Shown here: positions 1-6,245 of the stretch, piece after piece
Position numbering within the stretch: position 1 is the first letter of the stretch
Layout: each line of letters starts with the position of its first letter
NCBI GenBank assembly: GCA_944387745.1
Contig: CALXGD010000106.1
Span: 1 to 18,615, forward strand
Direction of reading: 5' to 3'
DNA: 18,615 nt
From: an uncultured Oscillospiraceae bacterium
GTDB lineage: Bacteria > Bacillota_A > Clostridia > Oscillospirales > Oscillospiraceae
Notes under the pieces: generated by a model
What the model saw: only the letters and a program-made list of their open reading frames with translations
What the model was told of the DNA's origin: nothing
Database searches by the model: none
Program-made: the position numbers and the translations under genes

Positions 1-360
1 CTTCAGGGCTCCGGTTCTGATACCGGTCTGTCCTCCCAGGCACGGGTATGGGTGGAAAACTGTACCTTCTCCGGCTGGGGCACCGGATTTCTCTGTGCTG
101 GGAACAGCTGGGGCAACGCCATCTCCTGTACCTTTTCGGACAACGGTGTGGGCTTCCACTTCAACAGCGCCGACGTCACTCCCGTCCACTCCATGTACAA
201 CGACAACCGGTTCCAAAACAACGACACCGCCGTTCTGCTGGAGCAGGTCCCCTCCCAGCTTGCGCTGGACTTCCAGGGCTCCGTATTCCAGAACAACGGA
301 ACTGACATTGACAACCCAAGCGGCCACCCCCTGGACATCTCCCAGGCAGTCTTTTCTTAA
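1..360 (+). CDS. Right-handed beta-helix repeat protein, C-terminal end (5' truncated by window)
   Basis: The reading frame is open from base 1 and stops with TAA at 358-360, giving the last 119 residues of a longer protein whose start lies outside the window. The visible part has the spaced rungs of a parallel beta-helix: short segments such as VENCTFSGWGTGF, NAISCTFSDNGVGFHF, YNDNRFQNNDTAVLL and FQGSVFQNNGTDI, each with a T/S/R-F turn followed by N-N-G-T or D-N-G. This is the pattern of pectate-lyase-like and NosD-like surface or secreted proteins. The substrate cannot be told from this end. No membrane anchor, LPXTG or other C-terminal sorting signal is visible. It is followed by a terminator about 55 bases on. 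The fold is fairly sure; the function is unknown. Confidence 0.7.
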   Translation, partial: LQGSGSDTGLSSQARVWVENCTFSGWGTGFLCAGNSWGNAISCTFSDNGVGFHFNSADVTPVHSMYNDNRFQNNDTAVLLEQVPSQLALDFQGSVFQNNGTDIDNPSGHPLDISQAVFS

Positions 361-415
361 ATCCGACAAGGGCCGCTGTAAGATGCGCAGATACCCAAAC
401 ACCTATCATTCTGCA

Positions 416-446
416 AAAAATGGCCGCCTACAGGCGGCCATTTTTG
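416..446. terminator. Bidirectional intrinsic terminator
   Basis: An A-run, a perfect inverted repeat (TGGCCGCC, loop TACA, GGCGGCCA) and a T-run follow one another. The hairpin therefore works on + for the beta-helix gene and on - for the converging transporter gene. The same GGC/GCC-rich style of terminator recurs at 6138-6174 and 14323-14353. Confidence 0.9.
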
Positions 447-451
447 TTGGG

Positions 452-519
452 AATCTGTCTCGCTGCTCCACAAAACGGAGTGCCCTGCCAGTGCGCCCAC
501 TGGCTCACAATGACAGATT
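452..519 (-). other. Structured 3' UTR, possible three-way junction
   Basis: Outer arms AATCTGTC (452-459) and GACAGATT (512-519) are perfect inverted repeats. They enclose two smaller hairpins: CTCC/GGAG (466-469 with 477-480) and GCCAGTG/CACTGGC (487-493 with 498-504, four-base loop). The region is transcribed only as the 3' UTR of the transporter gene, between its stop codon and the terminator. The base pairing is seen directly; any role is unknown. Confidence 0.35.
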
Positions 520-568
520 GGTGCAAACTATCTCTTTATAGTAGCAGGCCCTTGTACTCAAAAAAGCT

Positions 569-2212
569 TTACTTGGTCACGTCGTCGCCCATATGCTTCA
601 TCACAACCAAGGTGCCGATGAGCAAAATCAAGCCGAAGGGCAGGGCTAAAATGCCCGGCGCTCCAAAATGGACCAGCAGTCCGGCCGCAATATAGGCAAT
701 AAACGAGATCACCGCGCACATAATAGCATAGGGCAGCTGGGTGGACACGTGGTTTACGTGGTCGCACTGCGCCCCCGCCGAGGCCATAATGGTGGTATCA
801 GAGATGGGGGAGCAGTGGTCGCCGCACACAGCGCCGGCCATGCTGGCGGAGATACACACAATTCCCATGGGGTCCTCCAGGGGGAAGATGGCCATAGTGA
901 TGGGGATCAGGATGCCGAAGGTGCCCCAGGAGGTGCCGGTGGCGAAGGCCAGCAGGCAGCCGATGGCAAACACAATGGCGGGCAGGAAGAACTGAACGTT
1001 CTTCGCATAGGTCTTGACAAAGTGATCCACGAAGGGGGTGGCCCCCAGGGAGTCGGTCATGGCCTTCAGGGACCAGGCAAAGGTGAGGATCAGGATGGCG
1101 GGCACCATGGCCTTGAAGCCCTCAGGGATGCAGTCCATCATCTCCCGGAAGGTCATGGCCTTTCGGGCCCAGTAGAAAATCAGAGCAAAGAGCAGTCCGA
1201 AGGAGGAGCCCAGCATCAGGCCCACAGAGGCGTCTGAGTTGGAGAACGCCCCCGCCACGTCCAAATAGGTACTCCCTGTGCTGTCAAAGAAGCTGCCGGA
1301 GTAAAGCATACCGATGACGCAGGCCACCACCAGCACCGCAATGGGTAGCACCAGATCGATGACTCCGCCCTTGGACTGGTCTGGATTTTCCTCCACTCCC
1401 GCATAGGGGTTGGAGCCGGAGAACAGGTCCCCCTTTTGATAAGCGTTGCGCTCAAACTTCAGCATGGGGCCGAACTCCACCTTCATCACCACCATGGCAA
1501 CCATCATTGCAATGGTAAACAGAGCGTAGAAGTTGTAGGGAATGGCCCGGATAAACACCATCAGGCCCTGTCCGTCGGGCACATAGCTGGACACCGCCGC
1601 CGCCCAGGAGCTGATGGGGGCGATAATACACACCGGAGCGGCAGTGGCGTCGATGATGTATGCCAGCTTCGCCCGGGACACCCGGTGCTTGTCCGTCAGG
1701 GGCCGCATAACGGAGCCCACAGTGAGGCAGTTGAAGTAGTCGTCAATGAAGATCAGCACGCCCAGCACCACGGCGGCCAGCTGAGCTCCCACCCGGCTCT
1801 TGATATTTTTGGCGGCCCAGCGGCCAAAGGCGGCGGAGCCGCCGGCCTTGTTCATCAGGCACACCATAGCCCCCAGAATCACCAGGAACACCAGAATACC
1901 TACATTGTAGGTACTGGACAGCACCGACACGATACCGCCCTGGAACACATGGAGGATTGTCCCCTCAAACTGAAAACCGGAGTACAGCAGTCCCCCCACC
2001 AGAATTCCGATAAACAGGGAGGAGTACACCTCCTTTGTGATCAGGGCCAGGCCGATCGCCACCACCGGGGGCAGTAGGGCCAAGGGGGTGGCATAAAAGG
2101 GGCTGACATACTCGGCGGCCTCCTCCCCCGCGGCGAAGGCGCCAGTCGTCATGGCCGCGACCATCAGCACCAGGACGGCTGCCAGGGGCAGCCAGCTTCT
2201 CATTCTTCTCAT
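569..2212 (-). CDS. NhaC-family Na+/H+ antiporter-type transporter, probable lysine transporter (LysW-like)
   Basis: The 547-residue protein is an integral membrane protein of the NhaC/ion transporter superfamily. It has a signal-like hydrophobic N-terminus (about residues 7-28, ending AFA-A), roughly a dozen further hydrophobic segments, the IDDYFNCLTVGSVMRPLTD block (about 155-174), TGTSWGTFGILIPI (about 425) and GDHCSPISDTTIMAS (about 464), all typical of the family. NhaC members exchange cations for protons or carry amino acids. Start choice: ATG preceded by GGAGGGAG at good spacing. The gene lies behind a lysine riboswitch and attenuator (2335-2495 and 2258-2285). NhaC-type transporters under this riboswitch have been proposed as lysine transporters (LysW), so lysine uptake is the best reading here. 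Family is sure; substrate is inferred from regulation only. Confidence 0.88.
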   Translation of the reverse strand: MRRMRSWLPLAAVLVLMVAAMTTGAFAAGEEAAEYVSPFYATPLALLPPVVAIGLALITKEVYSSLFIGILVGGLLYSGFQFEGTILHVFQGGIVSVLSSTYNVGILVFLVILGAMVCLMNKAGGSAAFGRWAAKNIKSRVGAQLAAVVLGVLIFIDDYFNCLTVGSVMRPLTDKHRVSRAKLAYIIDATAAPVCIIAPISSWAAAVSSYVPDGQGLMVFIRAIPYNFYALFTIAMMVAMVVMKVEFGPMLKFERNAYQKGDLFSGSNPYAGVEENPDQSKGGVIDLVLPIAVLVVACVIGMLYSGSFFDSTGSTYLDVAGAFSNSDASVGLMLGSSFGLLFALIFYWARKAMTFREMMDCIPEGFKAMVPAILILTFAWSLKAMTDSLGATPFVDHFVKTYAKNVQFFLPAIVFAIGCLLAFATGTSWGTFGILIPITMAIFPLEDPMGIVCISASMAGAVCGDHCSPISDTTIMASAGAQCDHVNHVSTQLPYAIMCAVISFIAYIAAGLLVHFGAPGILALPFGLILLIGTLVVMKHMGDDVTK

Positions 2213-2234
2213 GTTTCTCCCTCCGTCTCAAATC

Positions 2235-2249
2235 CGGGCGAAGCGCCCG
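2235..2249 (-). other. Hairpin between attenuator and ribosome binding site
   Basis: CGGGCG-CTT-CGCCCG forms a perfect six-base-pair hairpin with a three-base loop on the minus strand, after the T-run of the attenuator and about 22 bases before the start codon. It may affect translation or mRNA stability of the transporter gene; no function is shown. Confidence 0.35.
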
Positions 2250-2257
2250 CATTGCGC

Positions 2258-2285
2258 AAAAACCGTGGGCGCAGAGCGCCCACGG
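2258..2285 (-). terminator. Intrinsic terminator in the leader (riboswitch attenuator)
   Basis: On the minus strand a perfect ten-base-pair stem (CCGTGGGCGC, loop TCT, GCGCCCACGG) runs straight into TTTTT. It lies between the lysine aptamer and the transporter start codon, so it can only act as a regulated terminator. Its 3' arm (GCGCCCAC, 2265-2272) is complementary, apart from one bulged G, to GTGGGGCGC (2340-2348) at the 3' side of the aptamer. This gives a ready antiterminator when P1 is not formed. Confidence 0.85.
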
Positions 2286-2334
2286 TAAAAGCCAAACGTC
2301 CTCTTTGCCCCACACACGGGGAAATCGGACCTCT

Positions 2335-2495
2335 GGATAGCGCCCCACAATGCTGTGACAGTCCGTGAGATCTTCTCGCACGGCCCAGAGGCCGTCACCC
2401 AGGCAGGCAAAGATCCTCTTCGGCGGCCCACCCTCTCCCAAAAGACGGCTGCCTGGCCTTGTCTCCTGGTACGCATGTGTTCCGCGCCTCTATCC
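2335..2495 (-). ncRNA. Lysine riboswitch (L-box) aptamer
   Basis: Read on the minus strand, the conserved L-box blocks appear in order and with usual spacing: AGAGGCGCG at the 5' side (about 2483-2491), GCCGAAG (2418-2424), GACTGTCA (2356-2363) and TGGGGCGCTATCC at the 3' side (2335-2347). GGATAG (2490-2495) pairs with CTATCC (2335-2340) to close P1. CCAGGCAG (2449-2456) pairs perfectly with CTGCCTGG (2399-2406) as an internal helix. The length of about 160 nt fits the family. Lysine binding stabilises P1 and, with the terminator downstream, should switch the NhaC-type transporter off. Covariance-model scoring (Rfam lysine model) would settle it. Confidence 0.92.
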
Positions 2496-2519
2496 GATTG
2501 ATTTGATGAATGTCATTGT

Positions 2520-2548
2520 ATCGTACCATGACCCCCGGGAAATGTCAA
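2520..2548 (-). promoter_or_regulatory. Promoter of the lysine-riboswitch transcript
   Basis: On the minus strand a perfect -35 TTGACA (2543-2548) is followed after 17 bases by TACGAT (2520-2525). Transcription would start near 2513, about 20 bases before the aptamer. A second -10-like TACAAT at 2515-2520 overlaps it but at poor spacing. Confidence 0.65.
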
Positions 2549-2559
2549 TCAATTTCCCG
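2536..2559 (-). promoter_or_regulatory. Palindrome over the -35 box (candidate operator)
   Basis: CGGGAAAT - eight bases - ATTTCCCG is a perfect 8+8 inverted repeat centred on the -35 box of the riboswitch promoter. A repressor bound here would block the promoter. The protein that might bind is not known. Confidence 0.45.
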
Positions 2560-2593
2560 AAAATTGGAGGTCGATTTTTCCTCTTCCAATTTT
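2560..2593 (-). terminator. Possible terminator of the thioesterase transcript
   Basis: AAAATTGGA and TCCAATTTT (nine-base-pair perfect arms, 16-base loop) form a hairpin on the minus strand, about 65 bases after the thioesterase stop and directly before the riboswitch promoter. The stem is AT-rich with T's in its 3' arm, so termination may be partial. Confidence 0.4.
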
Positions 2594-2656
2594 CTGCTGT
2601 GCCCCCTGCTCTCCACCCCTCTGCAGGGCGGTACACACAACAAAAAGCACACCTTT

Positions 2657-3091
2657 TTATGCGGGATCGACATTCTCAGGGGGATCCATCATAAAAAAGG
2701 TAAAGGTCCCTGTGGCCACCAGGCTTCCAGTAGCGCTATACAGCTCCACCTGGATCACAGACAACGTGCGTCCCTCCTTCTTCGGGACAGCAGTGCAGGT
2801 GATATACGGACCCTCCGCTGGACGGAGAAACTCCATGGTGCTGGCTGCCGTCACACAGCTGCGGCCCCTTGCACAGGCACAGTTTCCGCCCACTGTGTCC
2901 GCCAGAGCCGCCAAGGCCCCTCCGTGGACCTTGCCGTGGGGATTCAGGCTGTCCTGGGTGACCTTCAGAACTCCCTCCGCCCGTCCGGGCTCAATTTTCG
3001 TAATAAAAATTCCATTTACAGTTGTAAACTGATGAGGGCGATTGGAGCGACATTCCAAGGGCCGCAGATTTTCAGGGGTCGGCGCGTCCAT
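2657..3091 (-). CDS. PaaI-type hotdog-fold thioesterase
   Basis: The 144-residue protein has the single hotdog domain of PaaI/YdiI-type acyl-CoA thioesterases, which hydrolyse acyl- or aryl-CoA in the cytoplasm. The signature is NPHGKVHGGALAALADTVGG (residues 50-69), with the HGG motif at 56-58 on the start of the hot-dog helix and D65 as the probable catalytic acid. The length is typical. The start used is the ATG at 3089-3091, preceded by GGAGAGAGGAG about 12 bases upstream. In-frame TTG/ATG codons further out (to 3130) would add 13 residues but have no ribosome binding site. Transcription probably starts near 3244. The gene is separated from the transporter gene by a weak hairpin and a new promoter, so it is likely monocistronic. 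The substrate is unknown. Confidence 0.85.
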   Translation of the reverse strand: MDAPTPENLRPLECRSNRPHQFTTVNGIFITKIEPGRAEGVLKVTQDSLNPHGKVHGGALAALADTVGGNCACARGRSCVTAASTMEFLRPAEGPYITCTAVPKKEGRTLSVIQVELYSATGSLVATGTFTFFMMDPPENVDPA

Positions 3092-3144
3092 AAGCAGTGT
3101 TTTCTCCTCTCTCCACAGCAGCATCATCAAATTATCTATGCGCT

Positions 3145-3159
3145 TTCAGAACTTCTGAA
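3145..3159. repeat. Short perfect palindrome in the thioesterase 5' leader
   Basis: TTCAGAA-C-TTCTGAA is a perfect 7+1+7 inverted repeat between the thioesterase promoter and its start codon. It could be an operator or a small RNA hairpin; no known regulator is assigned. Confidence 0.35.
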
Positions 3160-3250
3160 TCGAAATTTTCCCTTGTGTCCGCTCAGCAGGGGGAAAGCAC
3201 AGCAAATAAATTGGGGCAAATTAAATTTCCAGGCCAGCTGCCGGAGTATT

Positions 3251-3280
3251 AGTATACCACAAAATACGGCTATATTGCAA
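3251..3280 (-). promoter_or_regulatory. Promoter for the thioesterase gene
   Basis: On the minus strand TTGCAA (3275-3280) is followed after 18 bases by TATACT (3251-3256). The latter matches the -10 consensus at five of six bases. The expected start is near 3244, giving a leader of about 150 nt. Confidence 0.55.
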
Positions 3281-3302
3281 CCGTTCCCGCCCCTTCCTCC
3301 CC

Positions 3303-3314
3303 CGCATAGAATGG
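3303..3314 (+). promoter_or_regulatory. Shared 12-base motif upstream of the ferritin-like gene
   Basis: CGCATAGAATGG lies about 34 bases before the ATG at 3348. The identical 12-mer occurs upstream of the collagen-like gene (minus strand, 10337-10348). CATAGAAT resembles the -10 element of mother-cell sporulation sigma factors (CATACAAT-like), but no matching -35 is visible here. Confidence 0.3.
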
Positions 3315-3347
3315 AGAGACCGAATCTCTGACTTAGGAGGTAATTTT

Positions 3348-3941
3348 ATGGAAATAAAGCAGCTCCCATCCCCCCTCTCCCTACAGCCCTTCGATCCGGA
3401 GGTCTTTCAGCGGGTTTGGCGGCGGGTTATGCCAGATCAGGAACACAGCCCCATCGCCCTCTCCTCCCCCGCTCCGTCGGCCCCCGCCGCGGCCTCTCCC
3501 GTCTCCGAGGCGGAGCGCCGCCACTCCTGCCTGGGAGAAGCTTCTCTGCCCCATACTCAGGCCCTTCAGAATCTGATGGAGCAGACCCACGCCCTTCTCC
3601 GCACCATCCAGCGGCTCTCCCGCCAGGCGGGGCCCCAGACCGCCCGAGTCCTCTCCTCCCTGTATGCAGGGATGCATCAGGAGCAGCGCCGGCTGTCTGT
3701 GGCCTATTTCCTCATAACCGGCTCCCGCTGCCGGCCGTCGCAGCCGGCACTGCCCCTCTCCTCCTCTCTGGACGGGGGACTGCGCACCTTATTTCAGGCC
3801 TTTCAACAGCGTTCCGCTCAGGCCCTCGCCTGCGCGGACGCGGTCCAGGATCCCTGCCTGCGTCAGCTGTTCCAAGCCCTTGGTGGCCAGTCGGAGCAGG
3901 CCGCCGCCCGTCTGAGGCGACTTTTGGAAATGTTGGAATAG
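3348..3941 (+). CDS. Ferritin-like/rubrerythrin-like helical protein of unknown function
   Basis: The 197-residue protein is read from an ATG with a strong GGAGGT site. Residues 1-50 are low in structure (proline, serine and alanine rich, with a PFDPEVFQRVWRRVMP segment). The rest is almost wholly helical in four predicted helices: about 66-90, 92-120, 140-160 and 165-197. The second holds SLYAGMHQEQRRLSVAYFLITG. The layout recalls small ferritin-like proteins annotated in Clostridia, where an E-x-x-H pair binds metal. Here the paired glutamates are only partly kept (E79, H113, E115), so metal binding is doubtful. No signal peptide or membrane segment is present. It is followed at 71 bases by the hydrolase and may share its transcript. 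The function is unknown; the family call is weak. Confidence 0.6.
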   Translation: MEIKQLPSPLSLQPFDPEVFQRVWRRVMPDQEHSPIALSSPAPSAPAAASPVSEAERRHSCLGEASLPHTQALQNLMEQTHALLRTIQRLSRQAGPQTARVLSSLYAGMHQEQRRLSVAYFLITGSRCRPSQPALPLSSSLDGGLRTLFQAFQQRSAQALACADAVQDPCLRQLFQALGGQSEQAAARLRRLLEMLE

Positions 3942-4012
3942 ATTCTCTTGCCCCGCGCCCCGCTTTGTGCTACAGTGAAAACAGCAATCCGCTTAGGAAG
4001 GGAGGCCCCTTC

Positions 4013-4945
4013 ATGTCCGATACAAAGGAGTTTTTTTATCCCTCTGCCCGCGCCGGATTCCAGATTTTTGCCCGGGTCTGGCTCCCCGAGGGACCTCCCC
4101 GTGCCGTTGTCCAAATTGTCCACGGCATCTCTGAGCACATGGGCCGGTATGAGGAGACGGCTCACTTTCTCACTCAGCACGGATTTCTGGTGTGTGGTGA
4201 GGATCACCTGGGCCACGGCCGCACAGCGGAAGGCCTGACCTACGGCCTGTTTGCCCCAGAAAAGGGCTGGGATTTGGCCGTCCAGGACGTGCGCCGCCTG
4301 CGGGAAATTCTGGGCCAGCAGCACCCCTCCCTTCCATACTTCCTGCTGGGGCACTCCATGGGCTCTTTTTTGGCCCGCACCTATCTCATCCGCTGGCCTC
4401 ACACCCTCAGCGGGTGCATCCTCTCCGGCACCGGGCAGGAGCCCGCCCCCCTGATTTCCCTGGGAAAGCTGTTGGCCGAGCTGGAGTGCCTCCGTCTGGG
4501 ACCGGAAGGGGTGAGTCCTCTGGTGGACGCCCTGTCTCTGGGGGCCTATAACCGCCGTTTCCGCCCCAACCGCACCTCTGCCGACTGGATATCCAGCGAC
4601 CCGGAGGCGGTGGACGCCTATCTCGCAGACCCCCTCTGCCGCCCCAGGCCCACCGTCTCCCTGTTCCGGGATATGATGGGGGGCCTACAGTTCATCGCCC
4701 AGCCGGAGAATCTGCGGCACATCGACTCAAACCTTCCCGTGCTCTTTCTCTCCGGGGAGGACGACCCGGTGGGCGGTATGGGGAGAGGGGTCCGGAAGGT
4801 TTTCCACATGTTTCAGGCCGCCGGCTGCAAAGACCTCACCTTACAGCTCTATCCCGGCGGCCGGCATGAGATGTTCCATGAGGTACAGCGGGAGGCAGTT
4901 TTCGCCGATCTGCTGACCTGGCTACAGCACAGGCTCCGCTCTTGA
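4013..4945 (+). CDS. Alpha/beta hydrolase, monoacylglycerol lipase/lysophospholipase type
   Basis: The 310-residue cytoplasmic enzyme belongs to the serine-aminopeptidase-S33/monoacylglycerol lipase group and should cleave carboxylic esters of glycerol or lysophospholipids. The oxyanion-side motif HGISEHMGRYE is at 37-47, DHLGHGR at 64-70, the nucleophile elbow GHSMG has S115, the acid is D251 in SGEDDPVG, and the base is H285 in GGRHEMFHE. All three catalytic residues are present and the length is normal. Start choice: ATG at 4013 with GGGAGG seven bases upstream. The same frame is open much further upstream (to 3416), but that part overlaps the previous gene in another frame and has no family similarity. 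The -35 of the next gene's promoter overlaps the stop codon. Confidence 0.9.
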   Translation: MSDTKEFFYPSARAGFQIFARVWLPEGPPRAVVQIVHGISEHMGRYEETAHFLTQHGFLVCGEDHLGHGRTAEGLTYGLFAPEKGWDLAVQDVRRLREILGQQHPSLPYFLLGHSMGSFLARTYLIRWPHTLSGCILSGTGQEPAPLISLGKLLAELECLRLGPEGVSPLVDALSLGAYNRRFRPNRTSADWISSDPEAVDAYLADPLCRPRPTVSLFRDMMGGLQFIAQPENLRHIDSNLPVLFLSGEDDPVGGMGRGVRKVFHMFQAAGCKDLTLQLYPGGRHEMFHEVQREAVFADLLTWLQHRLRS

Positions 4946-4970
4946 CGGCCCACCTTTTTACCGCTACAAT
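4942..4970 (+). promoter_or_regulatory. Promoter of the FMN enzyme gene
   Basis: TTGACG (4942-4947) and TACAAT (4965-4970) are exactly 17 bases apart. The -35 box overlaps the TGA stop codon of the hydrolase gene. Transcription should start near 4977, leaving a leader of about 125 nt. Confidence 0.6.
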
Positions 4971-5004
4971 AATTCGGAAAGAGGAACTTTTACTTGAGCG
5001 GAAC

Positions 5005-5047
5005 CTCCCCCGCCCTATGCACATGGACCTTGCAGGGGGCGGGGGAG
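5005..5047 (+). other. GC-rich hairpin in the leader of the FMN enzyme gene
   Basis: CTCCCCCGCCC (5005-5015) pairs perfectly with GGGCGGGGGAG (5037-5047) across a 21-base loop. It could end read-through from the hydrolase, but no T-run follows, and it lies inside the predicted leader of the next gene. A regulatory or stabilising role is possible. Confidence 0.4.
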
Positions 5048-5101
5048 TAACATTGACTTGTCCCAACACTATCGCCAATTTACATCAGGGAGGAAATAAC
5101 T

Positions 5102-6115
5102 ATGACTTATCAAGATGTTTTAGCGGCTGCCCGCGCCTGCAGCGGCCCCAGCTGCAAGGCCTGTCCCGTATGTAACGGAAGGGCCTGCGGCAGCACCATG
5201 CCCGGCCCCGGCGCCAAGGGCACCGGCACTGTGGCCATCCGAAACTATGAGGCTTGGCAGAACGTGTACTTAAACATGGACACGATCTGCGAGAACAAGC
5301 CGGTAGATACTGCATTTCAATTCTTCGGCGAAACCTATGCTCTGCCTGTATTTGCCGGTCCGGTGGGGGCGGTAAACCTCCACTATGGGGATAAGTACAA
5401 CGATCTTGAGTACAACAACATTCTGGTCCCCGCCTGTGTCCAGGCGGGTATCGCCGCGTTTACCGGGGACGGCACCAATCCCGCGGTGTTCACTGCCGCA
5501 GCGGAGGCCATCGGCGCCGCCGGCGGCAAGGGCATCCCCACCGTCAAGCCCTGGGACAGAGACACTCTGTTCGCCAAGCTGGACGCTGCCAAGGCCTCCG
5601 GCGCCAAGGTGTTCGCTATGGACATTGACGCCGCCGGCCTGCCCTTCCTGAAGGGTCTCACTCCCCCAGCCGGCTCCAAGACGGTGGCCGAGCTGCAGGA
5701 AATCATTGCATACGCTCAGGTTCCCTTTATTCTCAAGGGAATTATGACTGTAAACGGCGCCCGAAAGGCTCTGGAGGCCGGAGCTGCCGGCATCGTGGTC
5801 TCCAACCACGGAGGCCGGGTCCAGGACGGCGTACCCGCCACGGCTCAGGTGCTCCCCGCGATTGCGGAGGCAGTCAAGGGGCAGATGACCATTCTTGTGG
5901 ACGGCGGCATCCGCACCGGTGTAGATGTATGCAAGGCTCTGGCTCTGGGGGCAGACGGCGTAATCATGGCCCGCCCCTATGTCACCGCTGTCTACGGCGG
6001 CGGTGCCGAGGGCGTGGCCCTGCTCACTCAAAAAATTAAGGGAGAGCTGGAGGATACCATGGCCATGTGCGGTGTTCACAGCCTGTCTGAGATCACCAGA
6101 GAACTGGTATTTTAA
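5102..6115 (+). CDS. FMN-dependent alpha-hydroxy-acid oxidising protein with N-terminal cysteine cluster
   Basis: The 337-residue protein has the TIM-barrel fold of the lactate/glycolate oxidase family (FMN-dependent). Flavin and active-site motifs are VPFILKGI with K212, SNHGGR (234-239) with the catalytic base H236, LVDGGIRTG (265-273) binding the phosphate, and GADGVIMARP (283-292). Such enzymes oxidise a 2-hydroxy acid to a 2-oxo acid. The first 30 residues hold five cysteines, C13, C18, C21, C24 and C29 (C-x4-C-x2-C-x2-C-x4-C), which classical lactate oxidases lack and which could bind an iron-sulfur cluster or other metal. The start is well placed behind GGGAGG. The gene has its own promoter and a terminator, so it appears monocistronic. 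The real substrate is unknown; lactate or another hydroxy acid is possible. Confidence 0.85.
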   Translation: MTYQDVLAAARACSGPSCKACPVCNGRACGSTMPGPGAKGTGTVAIRNYEAWQNVYLNMDTICENKPVDTAFQFFGETYALPVFAGPVGAVNLHYGDKYNDLEYNNILVPACVQAGIAAFTGDGTNPAVFTAAAEAIGAAGGKGIPTVKPWDRDTLFAKLDAAKASGAKVFAMDIDAAGLPFLKGLTPPAGSKTVAELQEIIAYAQVPFILKGIMTVNGARKALEAGAAGIVVSNHGGRVQDGVPATAQVLPAIAEAVKGQMTILVDGGIRTGVDVCKALALGADGVIMARPYVTAVYGGGAEGVALLTQKIKGELEDTMAMCGVHSLSEITRELVF

Positions 6116-6137
6116 TTTCTCGCCTCTCTTCCCCCTT

Positions 6138-6174
6138 TGGGCGGCCTTTGGGCCGCCCATTTCCTTACTTTTTA
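6138..6174 (+). terminator. Intrinsic terminator after the FMN enzyme gene
   Basis: TGGGCGGCC pairs with GGCCGCCCA across a four-base loop 22 bases after the stop codon, followed by a broken T-rich tract (TTTCCTTACTTTTT). Confidence 0.75.
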
Positions 6175-6191
6175 TCTCTCTTGCCATATTT

Positions 6192-6220
6192 TTGACTCCG
6201 TGATACCATACTGTTACTAT
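6192..6220 (+). promoter_or_regulatory. Promoter of pepF
   Basis: TTGACT (6192-6197) and TACTAT (6215-6220) are 17 bases apart, giving a start near 6227 and a leader of about 20 nt. An overlapping weaker pair (TTGCCA at 6181-6186 with TACCAT 17 bases on) is also possible. Confidence 0.55.
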
Positions 6221-6245
6221 CATCTTCCCACAAGGAGGTTTTTCC

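Noticed and set aside
3092..3130. Longer thioesterase start (TTG/ATG/ATG cluster)
   Set aside because: No ribosome binding site lies upstream of these codons, and the added residues are not typical of the family, though the Shine-Dalgarno spacing of the chosen ATG is a little long.
2510..3331. 273-codon plus-strand frame across the riboswitch promoter and thioesterase
   Set aside because: It runs over a promoter, a terminator-like hairpin and an antisense gene, has no domain and no proper ribosome binding site.
3416..4012. N-terminal extension of the alpha/beta hydrolase
   Set aside because: The frame is open but overlaps the ferritin-like gene in another frame. The ATG at 4013 has a good ribosome binding site and matches the family start.
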